Source: an uncultured Prevotella sp. (lineage in GTDB: Bacteria; Bacteroidota; Bacteroidia; Bacteroidales; Bacteroidaceae). From it: a DNA stretch of 49,336 nucleotides. The DNA lies in NCBI GenBank assembly GCA_900770025.1, contig CAAGIW010000063.1, positions 1-49,336 on the forward strand. The letters are read 5' to 3'. The notes below the pieces were generated by a model that did no database searches, had not been told where the DNA came from, and saw only the letters and a list, made by a program, of their open reading frames with translations. A program made the position numbers and the translations under genes. Shown piece after piece: positions 35,541 through 44,375 of the stretch (position 1 is the stretch's first letter; each line of letters begins with the position of its first letter).

Positions 35541-35605
35541 AATTGCTGCGCCCTGTAAGGGCAAAAGTACATAGCCCAGGGCAAAGCGAAGCGACACCCT
35601 GGGGA
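35541..35605. repeat. Palindromic intergenic repeat, second copy of the 8.2-kb core
   Basis: GCCCTGTAAGGGC is a small hairpin, followed by ACATAGCCCAGGGCAAAGCG and its partner ACCCTGGGG. This is the same architecture as 8188-8246, with compensating changes (CCAAGG/CCTTGG there, CCCAGGG/CCCTGGG here) that keep the stem. It lies between the heparinase-like and DUF2264 genes. Confidence 0.75.
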
Positions 35606-35646
35606 AGAATTACGAATTTTGAATTACGAATTTTGAATTATATATT

Positions 35647-36888
35647 ATGAAAAAACTGATGCTGATGATGCTGATGGCGGTGATGATGATGCCGGCCACG
35701 GCTGCAAGAAAGAAGAAAGAGACGAACGCAACGGCCAGGGAATACTGGAGCCAACTGGCCTATCGCATGGCGGCACCCGTGCTGCAAAACATGGCGAAGG
35801 GCGAACTGAAAAAGAACATGCAGGTGGAGGTGAGCCCCACATGGGACGGGCGCAACAAGGATGTGACCTACATGGAGTGCTTCGGACGACTGATGGCGGG
35901 CATGGCTCCGTGGCTCTCTCTGCCCGACGACGATACTGCCGAGGGGGCACAGCGCCGACAACTGCGCCTGTGGGCACGCGATGCCTACCGGCAGGCCGTG
36001 GATCCTGAGTCGGCCGACTACCTGCTGTGGCGCAAGGAGGGACAGACTTTGGTGGATGCAGCCTATATTGCCGAGAGCTTTGTACGCGGCTATGACTCGC
36101 TGTGGGTGCCGCTCGATGAGGTGACCAAGGCCCGCTATATCGACGAATTTACCCGTTTGCGCCGAGTAGATCCGCCCTATACCAACTGGCTGCTCTTTGC
36201 AAGCACCATCGAAAGTTTCCTGGCCAAGGTGGGTGCTTCCTTCGATGCTTATCGGGTGAGCATGGCGGTGCGCAAGGTGGAAGAGTGGTATGTGGGCGAT
36301 GGATGGTACTCCGACGGACAAGACTCCTTTGCCTTCGACTATTATTCCAGCTACGTGTTCCACGCCATGTATTTGGAAACACTGCAGAACATGATAGATG
36401 CCCGCCAGAAGGGTTGGGGCATCAACTATCCCAAATTCCACGCCACGGCACTGAAGCGGGCGCAGAAGTATGGCATCATCTTGGAGAGGTTCATCTCTCC
36501 CGAGGGCACCCTGCCCGTCTTCGGCAGGTCTATCCCCTACCGATTGGCGGCCCTGCAGCCCTTGGCCATGCTGGCTTGGAAGGAATGGTTGCCCAAAGAA
36601 CTGTCGCCTGCCCAGGTGCGCTGCGCCATGACGGCCACCATGCACCGCATGTTCGACGGGCACGCCAACTTCAACGAGGGGGGCTTCTTGGTCATTGGCT
36701 ACTGCGGAAGCCAGCCCGAGGTGGCCGACTGGTACACCAACAACGGGTCGCTCTACATCACTTCCACGGTGTTTCTGCCATTAGGACTGCCCGCCTCACA
36801 CCCCTTCTGGACGGCTCCCGACGAACCGTGGACACAGAAGAAGGCATGGAGCGGGCAGCCCTTCGACAAAGACCATATCTGGAAATAA
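35647..36888 (+). CDS. DUF2264 domain-containing exported protein
   Basis: Protein of 413 residues with a methionine-rich signal peptide ending near PATAA. The remainder is helical and rich in tryptophan and tyrosine, as in alpha/alpha-barrel carbohydrate enzymes: YMECFGRLMAGMAPWL, PYTNWLLFASTIESFL, GDGWYSDGQDSFAFDYYSSY, EGTLPVFGRSIPYRLA, and FNEGGFLVIGYCGSQPE. These match DUF2264. Members sit in polysaccharide-utilisation loci and are suspected glycosidases acting on uronic acids; I cannot confirm the activity from sequence. It follows the heparinase-like gene by 122 bp of repeat DNA in the same direction. It lacks a promoter match of its own nearby. Confidence 0.85.
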   Translation: MKKLMLMMLMAVMMMPATAARKKKETNATAREYWSQLAYRMAAPVLQNMAKGELKKNMQVEVSPTWDGRNKDVTYMECFGRLMAGMAPWLSLPDDDTAEGAQRRQLRLWARDAYRQAVDPESADYLLWRKEGQTLVDAAYIAESFVRGYDSLWVPLDEVTKARYIDEFTRLRRVDPPYTNWLLFASTIESFLAKVGASFDAYRVSMAVRKVEEWYVGDGWYSDGQDSFAFDYYSSYVFHAMYLETLQNMIDARQKGWGINYPKFHATALKRAQKYGIILERFISPEGTLPVFGRSIPYRLAALQPLAMLAWKEWLPKELSPAQVRCAMTATMHRMFDGHANFNEGGFLVIGYCGSQPEVADWYTNNGSLYITSTVFLPLGLPASHPFWTAPDEPWTQKKAWSGQPFDKDHIWK

Positions 36889-36917
36889 GCCCTTAATCCC
36901 AAATCGGGCGATATAAA

Positions 36918-37090
36918 TGACTGATAATGAGCCGGTAGTTGGCTTTCTGACACTTGATAAAGTGCCTATCGGATTTCAAGGCCATTTGCCTTGATTTCTA
37001 AAAGTGCCAGTTTTGCGTTCCAAAAGTGCCAGTTTTGCGTTCCAAAAGTGGCAGTTTTGCAGTCTAAAAGTGGCAGTTTTGCAAAACGGC
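36918..37090 (-). repeat. Four-unit 22-bp array element, copy D
   Basis: Units at 36995-37016, 37017-37038, 37039-37060 and 37061-37082 carry, on the minus strand, the core GCAAAACTGSCACTTTT. The unit next to the tail ends in AGAAA, as in all copies. A 66-bp tail (36929-36994) leads to ATTATCAGTCA (36918-36928). The element occupies the gap between the DUF2264 gene and the 3' end of the histidine kinase, which converge on it. Confidence 0.88.
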
Positions 37091-37209
37091 ACGCAGCGTA
37101 AGAAAATCGAAAAGGATTGCGGGGGTGTTGTCGCATGACACTTGCATCGAACTCACGCCCCCATCAAGGGCCTTGAACGGCCCCCTCAATTCCTTGTTAA
37201 TACGCCACG

Positions 37210-39534
37210 CTATATACGGAAGAAGTTACCCCCCCCCTTGGTGATTTGGAGCACCACGGTGAAACGACTGCCCTGCCCCAAGTGGGAGTTGATGAGGATG
37301 CGGCCCTTCATGCGCTTGACGATGGCCTGACAGATGGAAAGGCCCAGACCGGTGCCCTGCTTGAACTCGTCCACTTTGTAGAAGCGGTTGAACACCTGTT
37401 TGCAGTTTTCTTCTGAAAGGCCCACGCCCGTGTCTTCCACATACATCGACACCTCGTTCTTCTGTTCGTCAAAGTCCCAGCCCAAGGTGATGGAGCCCTC
37501 TGAGGTGAACTTGGCGGCATTGGTGAGAAAATTGGTGAGCACCTGCTGCATCCTCACCGTGTCGATGCAGATCTTCAGGTCGATGTCGGGGCGATGATAC
37601 TTGAACTGCAAGTGCTTGGGCATCTGGATAGAGAACGACTGATACACATCCTTCATCATCTTGTCCATCGAAGTGACGTGCTCCACAAACTCTATCTGCC
37701 CCGACTCGATGCGCGATATGTCGAGAATGTCGCCGATGAGCTTCAGCAGCAGTTCGTTGTTGTGGTTGATGGTGTCGATAAAGGTGGTGCGCTCCTCGGC
37801 AGAGAACTCCATATCGCTGGCCAACAGCTGCGAGAAACCCACGATGGCATTGAGCGGAGTGCGTATCTCGTGGCTCATGTTGGCAAGGAAGGCTTCCTTC
37901 AGGTCGGCGGCCTCAGCCTTTTTCCGTGCCTCTTCCAGCTCCTGCTCTCGCTGTTTAAACTCGTCCACATTCATCAGCATACCAAACGACTGCAGGTAGG
38001 CTCCCTTGTTGTCGAGGAAGCCCTGCCCTCTGATTTGCCACCAGTGATACTCTCCCTTGCCCTCAAAGTCGGCGCGCAACTCGTTGGCAAAGGTCTCTCC
38101 CCTGCCCGTGCGCAGCAAACCATCCTTATATACATTCAGGTCGTCGGGATGGATAAAGCGCATAAAGTCGTTGATGTTGATGACATGAGGCGCAGTGTGA
38201 TGGTATTGCCAGAAGGTGTCGCTCAGGGTGATGAGCTCGCCGTTGCGCTCCCAGGCAAACACATTGGTGTTGAGCACCGCCATCTGGTAGAGTGTTTGCT
38301 GTTGCTGCATCTTCTTCGTCGCCTGCATTCTCTTCCTGCGCTCCCGCTGTATCACAAAAAGCAAATACACAAACAGGCACACCAGGAGCATTGCAGTGCC
38401 GCCGACAAAGGCCTTGGCAAGATGGGGATAGACATCGGTCCACGACAGATTGACCACCTGCATCCCCTGCGGCAAGTTTTGTATCTTATAGCCATACTTC
38501 TTGGCCACCTGCCAGTCGATGAAGTATTCGTTTTTCGATGGCATCACCCTGCTGCGATGAGGAGTGACTCCACGCCGCAACATGTCGATGCGCCCCGCCA
38601 CATCGTGTGCCATGGTGGTGCCCGATGCAAAATAGCCTCCAAGGAAATTGCTGCCGGGGGCGCCGAAGTCGTGCCACACGGCGGTGAGCATGGGCTTGTT
38701 CATGTTGAAACCGATAATGGCACGGGCGGCCGAGTCGTACTTATATTGTATGTAAGTCATCTCGCTGTAGCGTCGGGTGGCGTGCAGCAGGTTCATGGTT
38801 CCTTGATATTCCTTGTCTTCGCCCGCGGCGGTGTTGCTCGAAATGTCGCGCAGGGAGAAAGGAGTGACGGAGGGATGATTCTGACTAATCTGCCTGATGG
38901 CAAGCAGTGTGTGCGTCCAGTCGAGATTATCCACAATGTCTTTGTCGGCTTCCAGCTGCTGTTTGATGAGGCGATAGGTGCAGCGGTCGAGATAGGTGCG
39001 GTCGAGCAGTGTGTAGGTGGCATTGTCTCCCGTGAGCCTTTTAGACAAACGTATGTTGGCAATCACGTCGGGCGTGTTGGTGAATCCTGAGAGATTGGGG
39101 AATCTGTCAAGTATTCTGTCGGAAGGAAAGAGCACACCGACAAACACCCAGGGCACTTCGCAGACAACGGGCAGCGTGGTTTGGGCGGTGGAATAGGTGG
39201 CCTGATCGCCCACGGTGACCAAATAGTCGATGGGATGCTTGCGCTGCACATCGTCGATGAGGCGGCGCGCCTGCGCTATCTCTGGGTCATGGGCATACCT
39301 TTCACAGTCAAGATAGCAGTAAGTTACTTCTGCACGGACGTCAAGACTGCTGAGCTGCTGTTTCAAGGCCTGCCTGAACTCCACATAGGCATGTTGACTC
39401 TCATTGCCCGAAAACATCACGCATACATGAACATGGGGGCGTGTCAAACGCCACACCACTGCCGTGGCCGCACAAACAGCAACCAAAGCAATGGCTACAA
39501 GACTGATGATGATAATCCTTTTTCTCTCTTTCAT
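37210..39534 (-). CDS. Orphan membrane sensor histidine kinase with periplasmic binding-protein-like sensor
   Basis: A 774-residue kinase. An N-terminal membrane helix is followed by a periplasmic region (about 35-370) with an ABC-substrate-binding-protein look (YLVTVGDQATYSTAQTTLPVVCE, FVGVLFPSDRILDRFPNLSGF). A second helix follows (about 376-400), then a PAS-like domain (FAWERNGELITLSDTFWQYHH and FIHPDDL), a coiled coil, the HisKA box SHEIRTPLN with phospho-accepting H555, and the HATPase boxes NFLTNAAKFTSEG, DTGVGLS and GTGLGLSICQ. It has no receiver domain and no response regulator adjoins it. A nine-G run on the coding strand (37229-37237) near the stop encodes GGG. It follows the TonB-dependent receptor by 59 bp. 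Confidence 0.88.
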   Translation of the reverse strand: MKERKRIIIISLVAIALVAVCAATAVVWRLTRPHVHVCVMFSGNESQHAYVEFRQALKQQLSSLDVRAEVTYCYLDCERYAHDPEIAQARRLIDDVQRKHPIDYLVTVGDQATYSTAQTTLPVVCEVPWVFVGVLFPSDRILDRFPNLSGFTNTPDVIANIRLSKRLTGDNATYTLLDRTYLDRCTYRLIKQQLEADKDIVDNLDWTHTLLAIRQISQNHPSVTPFSLRDISSNTAAGEDKEYQGTMNLLHATRRYSEMTYIQYKYDSAARAIIGFNMNKPMLTAVWHDFGAPGSNFLGGYFASGTTMAHDVAGRIDMLRRGVTPHRSRVMPSKNEYFIDWQVAKKYGYKIQNLPQGMQVVNLSWTDVYPHLAKAFVGGTAMLLVCLFVYLLFVIQRERRKRMQATKKMQQQQTLYQMAVLNTNVFAWERNGELITLSDTFWQYHHTAPHVININDFMRFIHPDDLNVYKDGLLRTGRGETFANELRADFEGKGEYHWWQIRGQGFLDNKGAYLQSFGMLMNVDEFKQREQELEEARKKAEAADLKEAFLANMSHEIRTPLNAIVGFSQLLASDMEFSAEERTTFIDTINHNNELLLKLIGDILDISRIESGQIEFVEHVTSMDKMMKDVYQSFSIQMPKHLQFKYHRPDIDLKICIDTVRMQQVLTNFLTNAAKFTSEGSITLGWDFDEQKNEVSMYVEDTGVGLSEENCKQVFNRFYKVDEFKQGTGLGLSICQAIVKRMKGRILINSHLGQGSRFTVVLQITKGGGNFFRI

Positions 39535-39548
39535 CTTGAAGGAATATG

Positions 39549-39571
39549 GGCGGGAGCACGCAGCCCCCGCC
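39549..39571 (-). terminator. Hairpin between the TonB-dependent receptor and histidine kinase genes
   Basis: GGCGGG and CCCGCC form a GC-rich stem. There is no T-run on the minus strand, so it may only weaken read-through from the receptor gene into the kinase gene. Confidence 0.4.
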
Positions 39572-39593
39572 TATGGTTAGTGTATATACAGTG

Positions 39594-42500
39594 TCAGTTG
39601 AAGATATACCTCACGCCTATCTGCATCTGCCAGCAGCTGGTGGTGTTGAGATAGGGGATGAAGGTATGGTCTATCAGCTTGGTGGCACCTTCCTTGTCGG
39701 TATAGGTGGTCATGTTGTAGATGGGGGTGTTGTTGGCATCCACGCCCACACGGGTCAGCGGTTGGGTGGCCACTCCCTCGTAGGCCACCTTCCTCACGCC
39801 CCACTTATTGTTGAGCAGGTTGCCCACATTATATATATCGAGCATCAGCTGCAGGCGGTTGTTGTTCTTGCCCACCTTCACTTGGAACTCTTGAACCAAC
39901 TTCAGGTCGAAGCGGTTGAGCCAGGGATTGAAGGCACCGAAGTTCTCGGCATACTTGCCTTTGCGGCCGCTGAGATAGTCATCCTGGTTGACGAATGCCC
40001 AGAAAGCCTCGCGCTGCTCGTCGGCAGTGAACACCACATTGCCCTGCTTCACAATGTCCTTGAACAGCAGTTCATCCTTGGTGGCAGGCACATAGAGCAG
40101 GTCGTTGGCCTTGATGCCGTCGTTGTTCATGTCCTGACTGTAGGTATAGTTATAAGAACCCTGCTTTCTGCCCTCATAGAAGAGCGACACCATGGTGGAA
40201 GCATGGTTGCGGGCATAGCTCACCTTGTACGATGCCGAAGCAATGAGGCGGTGGGGCGATGCGATGTAGCGTGCATTCTGCATCTCAAGATAGTTGAATC
40301 CGTTGATAGAAGCCTGGTTCTTGCTGTCCCAACCATCTATCTGGTTGCTGGGCATACTGTTCAGTGTCTTCGACACATTGTAGGTGTAGGCAGCCATCAG
40401 GTGCAGGTTTTTCACGGGATTGGCCTTGAGTTGTGTCATCAGGCTGGCGGTATATCCCTTGCTGGTGTTGGTCATCACATAGGCAAAACCGTTGTTGGTG
40501 TGGATGCGTTTGTTGGTGGCACCGGGGTAGAAGATGCGGTTGTCGCTGCCCGAAAAGCGGGTGGCCTCTATCTTCTCGGTGTCTATGTTGGCATCATAGG
40601 CGGTGATGGCGTTGATGTCTTTGGCAAAGGTTCCCTCCACAGTGAGCACGGCATCAAAGGGAAGGGGCAACTTATAGTCAACGGCCAGCGTGCTTTTCCA
40701 CACCTGCGGCATCTTGAAGTTGCGGTCGATGGCCACCAGATTTTTCGTGGCACCGGGCTGGGTGGGGAAGTTGTTCTTCAGGTCTTCGGGCAGATTGGGC
40801 ACCACTTCGGCAAGCACTTGTTCGGGGGTTCGCACGCCTCCGGCCAAATAGGGCAGCACCTGATGATTGCCAGTGAACTGCACCATGTTCTGCAGCATAC
40901 CGCTGTTTTCCTGCATCTTGGAGAGGAACACCAACGGGAAGCGGCCGGTAAAGATGCCCGTACCTCCGCGCACTATCAGATGGCCATTGCCCAACACGTC
41001 GTAGTTGAAGCCGAAACGGGGCGAGAAGGTGGGGCGGGTCTTGGGCCAGTCGGCTGTGTTGAGCCGTTCTCCGTTGAAATCAAGTTCGGCCACCGACGGG
41101 TTTTCGTATCTATGTTTGGTATAGATGGGCAGATCCATGCGCAGCGCATAGAGCAACTGCAGACGAGGATTCACCCTCCACTCATCCTGTGCATAGAGCG
41201 CCCAGCGGCGATAACCCACTTCTGCCTTCGGACGATCGTCGCCGGTGAGGGTGTATGACATGGCAAAGGCGGCAGGCTTGGCACCGTTGAGGAAGTCGTC
41301 GTAGGAGTTGTAGCGGTAATAACCGGCACCGTAGCGCATGTAACTGTTGTAGGTGTTCACCGACTCGAACGAGGTGCCCAAGGTGAGGAAGTGCTTTCCC
41401 AACAGCATGGTGAAGTTGTCTTCAATGTTCCATGCCCTCTCCTTCACTCCATTCTTGTAGGCATGTTGGTCGTAACCGGCATTGAGGAAGGGACGGTTCA
41501 CCCCACCCTCGTCGGCCTTCTGTATCTCTATGGTGGGGAAATCGGCCTCGCTCTCGCGGTTGTTGGCATTGTTGAACGTGAATCCGGCACGCAGCACGTT
41601 GTTCATATTGCTTCCAAAACTGCTGTTGAGTTCGGCAGTGAGCGAGTGAACATTGTCTTGCCTACTGTACATAGAGCCGGCATAGGTTTGCGAATACACG
41701 CTGGCAGGAGCACCCACCAGGCCGCCTCCGCTGGCAGCATTGTCTTTCTTCTTGTCGGTAAAGTTGTAGCGCAGCATCAGATGATGGTGGTCAGAGATGT
41801 TGTAATCCAATCGCGCTAACAGTCTATACACATTGTCTTGTCCGTCATAGTCGGTCCATGAACCCGGATTCCAGCCATACAGGCGGTTCAGGTCGGAGGC
41901 AAAGCGTGCCATATCGTCATCGGTGACGCGCGACACCAACCCCGTTCCGTCGCCCTTGCCGTTGGTGGAGTGATGCCACTTATACACAGGATAGGGCGAA
42001 TGTTCGTATTCTGCATTGACAAAGAAGAACAGTTTGTTCTTGATAATAGGACCGCCGAGGGTCATTCCCCAGATGTTTCGCTGTTCGCGCTCGCGCTCTC
42101 CCAAGTCCTCTCCGTCGAGTTTGTTGCCTCTGAGGTTCTCGTTCTTAAAATAAGTATAGGCAGAACCCTTGAAGGTGTTGGTGCCTCGCTTGGTCACCAT
42201 GTTGACGGCTGCACCGAGGAAGTTGCTGTTTTTCACATCAAAGGCGGAGTGCACAATCTGCACTTCCTCCAAGGCATCCACAGAGATGGGACGGTTGTCG
42301 GCAGGCAGACGTCCGCGGTCAAGTCCCATGTTGAAGTTGAAGTTGGCACCATCCACGCTGTAGTTGTGGGTGGATTGGTCTCTTCCGGCAAAGGTATTGC
42401 CCATGAAATAGGGCGAGAGGCGGGTGATGTCGTCAATCCATCGGTCGATGATGGGGGTGCTCTCGATGGTTTCCGAGTTGATGTGCTCGGTGCTTCCGGT

Positions 42501-42899
42501 CTTTCTCTGCAGGGCAGCCTTGCCTTCTATCACCACTTCTGCCAGTTCATTGCCCTCGGGCAGGCGGAAATCACACTGGTGAACGGCACCCAACCTGACA
42601 TGCTGCACCTGCAGCACGGTGCGCTTGTGGCCCACGAAAGAGGCCTCCACACGATAGGGACCTCCGGGCTGAATACCCTCCAAACGATACACTCCGTCGG
42701 CATTGGCCACGCCCACATAGCGTGTGCCCGAGGGGGTGTGGATGGCAGTAATCACCGCACCGGGCAGCGATCCCTCGCTGTCGGTGGCTATACCGCTGAT
42801 ACTTGATGTTGTGACCTGCGCCCTACCGGCTATTGCACAACAGATAAAAAGAATGCAGGTGGCTGCAATGACTTTGCTAAAATGCAGTCGTTGAATCAT
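39594..42899 (-). CDS. Oar-like TonB-dependent outer-membrane receptor
   Basis: Outer-membrane transporter of 1101 residues. A signal peptide ends near GRAQ. A carboxypeptidase-regulatory-like domain follows (about 30-115: SISGIATDSEGSLPGAVITA, GVYRLEGIQPGGPYRVEASF). The plug domain comes next (about 130-260: NFNFNMGLDRGRLPADNRPI, ALEEVQIVHSAFDVKN, FLGAAVNMVTKRGTN), then a long beta-barrel that ends in phenylalanine-asparagine. The RGTNTFKGSAY segment and the lack of a SusD partner point to the Oar-type rather than a SusC glycan importer. The ligand is unknown. The kinase gene 59 bp downstream on the same strand could sense something linked to it, which is speculation. Tandem 21-bp repeats lie directly before the ATG. 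Confidence 0.88.
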   Translation of the reverse strand: MIQRLHFSKVIAATCILFICCAIAGRAQVTTSSISGIATDSEGSLPGAVITAIHTPSGTRYVGVANADGVYRLEGIQPGGPYRVEASFVGHKRTVLQVQHVRLGAVHQCDFRLPEGNELAEVVIEGKAALQRKTGSTEHINSETIESTPIIDRWIDDITRLSPYFMGNTFAGRDQSTHNYSVDGANFNFNMGLDRGRLPADNRPISVDALEEVQIVHSAFDVKNSNFLGAAVNMVTKRGTNTFKGSAYTYFKNENLRGNKLDGEDLGEREREQRNIWGMTLGGPIIKNKLFFFVNAEYEHSPYPVYKWHHSTNGKGDGTGLVSRVTDDDMARFASDLNRLYGWNPGSWTDYDGQDNVYRLLARLDYNISDHHHLMLRYNFTDKKKDNAASGGGLVGAPASVYSQTYAGSMYSRQDNVHSLTAELNSSFGSNMNNVLRAGFTFNNANNRESEADFPTIEIQKADEGGVNRPFLNAGYDQHAYKNGVKERAWNIEDNFTMLLGKHFLTLGTSFESVNTYNSYMRYGAGYYRYNSYDDFLNGAKPAAFAMSYTLTGDDRPKAEVGYRRWALYAQDEWRVNPRLQLLYALRMDLPIYTKHRYENPSVAELDFNGERLNTADWPKTRPTFSPRFGFNYDVLGNGHLIVRGGTGIFTGRFPLVFLSKMQENSGMLQNMVQFTGNHQVLPYLAGGVRTPEQVLAEVVPNLPEDLKNNFPTQPGATKNLVAIDRNFKMPQVWKSTLAVDYKLPLPFDAVLTVEGTFAKDINAITAYDANIDTEKIEATRFSGSDNRIFYPGATNKRIHTNNGFAYVMTNTSKGYTASLMTQLKANPVKNLHLMAAYTYNVSKTLNSMPSNQIDGWDSKNQASINGFNYLEMQNARYIASPHRLIASASYKVSYARNHASTMVSLFYEGRKQGSYNYTYSQDMNNDGIKANDLLYVPATKDELLFKDIVKQGNVVFTADEQREAFWAFVNQDDYLSGRKGKYAENFGAFNPWLNRFDLKLVQEFQVKVGKNNNRLQLMLDIYNVGNLLNNKWGVRKVAYEGVATQPLTRVGVDANNTPIYNMTTYTDKEGATKLIDHTFIPYLNTTSCWQMQIGVRYIFN

Positions 42900-42972
42900 A
42901 AATGTAAAAAATAAAATAGGTAAATGTAAAAATAAAATAGGTAAATGTAAAAATAAAATAGGTAAATAAATG
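42900..42972 (-). repeat. 21-bp tandem repeat in the receptor leader
   Basis: Three copies of AAATGTAAAAATAAAATAGG plus T (the first with one extra A), then a partial copy, abut the receptor ATG at 42899. Copy number could alter leader length and expression. Confidence 0.8.
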
Positions 42973-43195
42973 AAAGATTAGATATTGTTGTAGAATACTC
43001 CACGAAACATATATTACAATCTCACTGCGAAAAAACTTCCCCTTCTCACCATTTCCTCTGCCCCCACAAATGGGGAATTTCAAAAACATAGGGATTGTAT
43101 CCTCGTCTCTGACAAGGGATTATCGAAAGAACACGTGTATGTATAACTCTCTGTGTGTCATCTATTGTAAAGGATGTAGATGCCGAAACTTTTTG

Positions 43196-43203
43196 CAAAA
43201 ATA
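43196..43203 (-). promoter_or_regulatory. Candidate -7 element of the TonB-dependent receptor
   Basis: The minus strand reads TATTTTTG, which fits TAnnTTTG, about 300 bases before the receptor ATG. CTTTA sits at roughly the -33 distance as a poor match. The leader between them has no gene that I can see. Confidence 0.45.
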
Positions 43204-43298
43204 CACATTTTTTATCATTTCATGTAAAGAAAACTCCAAAATATCTATAAAAAAGAAAATATAAACATAATTGGGAACTATTTGAACAGAACTGCCAA

Positions 43299-43342
43299 AC
43301 ACAAACATTATCGCTCACATACACAAACATTATCGCTCAGCA
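43299..43342. repeat. 22-bp direct repeat upstream of the tRNA gene
   Basis: ACACAAACATTATCGCTCA occurs at 43299-43317 and again 22 bp later at 43321-43339. It lies between the receptor promoter and the tRNA promoter. Confidence 0.75.
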
Positions 43343-43408
43343 TCCGCCCTCTCACCACATCTCTTTTACGAGTTTTAAACGCCTTTTCAGCACTTTTTTG
43401 GTTTAAAT

Positions 43409-43440
43409 TTTGGTGTTCTGCATTTTTCTACTTAACTTTG
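43409..43440 (+). promoter_or_regulatory. Promoter of the tRNA gene
   Basis: TTTG (43409-43412), 20 bp and TAACTTTG (43433-43440) form a full consensus promoter, about 33 bases upstream of the mature tRNA. Confidence 0.8.
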
Positions 43441-43473
43441 CACACGAATAACAGGCCTTGCCTGCTTTTCATC

Positions 43474-43547
43474 GGGCTTTTAGCTCAGTTGGTTAGAGCA
43501 ACAGACTCATAATCTGGAGGTCCTAGGTTCAAGCCCTAGATGGCCCA
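43474..43547 (+). tRNA. tRNA with CAT anticodon (probably tRNA-Met)
   Basis: A 74-nt cloverleaf. The acceptor stem opens with GGGC and closes with GCCC, the D-arm is AGCTCAGTTGGTTAGAGC, the anticodon loop is CTCATAA and the T-arm is CTAGG-TTCAAGC-CCTAG. CCA is not encoded. A CAT anticodon fits elongator Met, initiator Met or lysidine-modified Ile2. The first base pair is G-C, unlike a typical bacterial initiator, so elongator Met or Ile2 is favoured. The 3' end is a likely integration site for the element that follows. Confidence 0.93.
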
Positions 43548-43560
43548 CACTGAAAATCAG

Positions 43561-43595
43561 GCACTTACAGAGTTTCTGTAGGTGCTTTTTCTTTT
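43561..43595 (+). terminator. Terminator of the tRNA transcript
   Basis: GCACTTACAGA (43561-43571) and TCTGTAGGTGC (43575-43585) form an 11-bp stem with one G-T pair, followed by TTTTTCTTTTT. Confidence 0.9.
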
Positions 43596-44050
43596 TCTCG
43601 GAAAATGATGGGAAAACACATTGCTTTTGAAAACTCTATGATTTTTCAATAAGCTTGACATCATATCATTCCAAGTAAAGCATGTAAATAAGGTTTCTCC
43701 GAGTATCAAAACAACTTGGGAAAACAACAATTATATAGAGAAACAAAAGCCACAAGATTCTTTTTAGGGTTTTGAGGCTTATGTGCTTTATGGCATTACC
43801 CTCCTTGAAGTTCTCCTGTCTTTTTCTCCATAAAACCATGCACTTTCGTTAACGACAGCTAAGAAACCATACATAAAAAACTCTCTCAGTTTTTGGCGAA
43901 TAACACCTGTAATGTTCCTTTACACCAAACGAACTACCTTTGCCCACGGATTTCCAATCACGGAATTTCAAAGATGGTTCATGAGCCAACAACAGATGTG
44001 TAATCGGGATGTCAGGAAGTACAACTGACAAACCACAAAGCAAGAATAGT
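43596..44050 (+). other. AT-rich spacer with a promoter before the element's first gene
   Basis: No convincing gene. TACCTTTG at 43935-43942 matches the -7 box on the plus strand and would start a leader of about 100 bases before the DUF3853 ATG at 44051. No clear -33 is present. No repeat of the tRNA 3' end is seen here. Confidence 0.5.
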
Positions 44051-44374
44051 ATGACAAGACTCGTTACAATAGAACAATTGTTAGAGAAGCCTGTCTGCAT
44101 GATGTCGGGAGAAGAATTTGTCCTGCTCCTCCAAAATGCAGAGAAAGGAACGGCAAAGGCACCTGCCGAGGTGGTGCCAGAGAGACATTATGAGCATGGT
44201 ATTGCTGGAATAGCCAAGATTTTTGGTTGTAGTATTCCTACGGCTAACCGTATCAAGAAAAGCGGAGTGATAGACCCTGCCATCACGCAGGTCGCTCGCA
44301 AGATAGTGATTGATGTGGAACTGGCTTTGGAACTTGCCAAAAAAGCAGGTGGCTTTGCATCTATCAGAAAGTAG
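44051..44374 (+). CDS. DUF3853 family helix-turn-helix protein
   Basis: Small protein of 107 residues common at the head of Bacteroidota mobilisable and integrative elements. The C-terminal half holds a helix-turn-helix-like segment, GIAGIAKIFGCSIPTANRI, followed by KKSGVIDPAITQVARKIVID, resembling excisionase or MerR-type DNA binding. The N-terminal part (TIEQLLEKPVCMMSGEEFVLLLQ) matches the DUF3853 opening. It may control excision or replication of the element, which is inference. The ATG at 44051 is chosen because the conserved region starts there. Its stop is one base before the ATG of the VapE-like gene, so the two are co-translated. Confidence 0.85.
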   Translation: MTRLVTIEQLLEKPVCMMSGEEFVLLLQNAEKGTAKAPAEVVPERHYEHGIAGIAKIFGCSIPTANRIKKSGVIDPAITQVARKIVIDVELALELAKKAGGFASIRK

Positions 44375-44375
44375 T

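Noticed and set aside
39534..39594. Receptor and kinase as a single fused gene
   Set aside because: A stop codon and a 59-bp gap with a GC-rich hairpin separate them.
43849..44100. 83-residue minus-strand frame near the tRNA
   Set aside because: No family resemblance, no promoter, and it overlaps the DUF3853 gene and its probable promoter.
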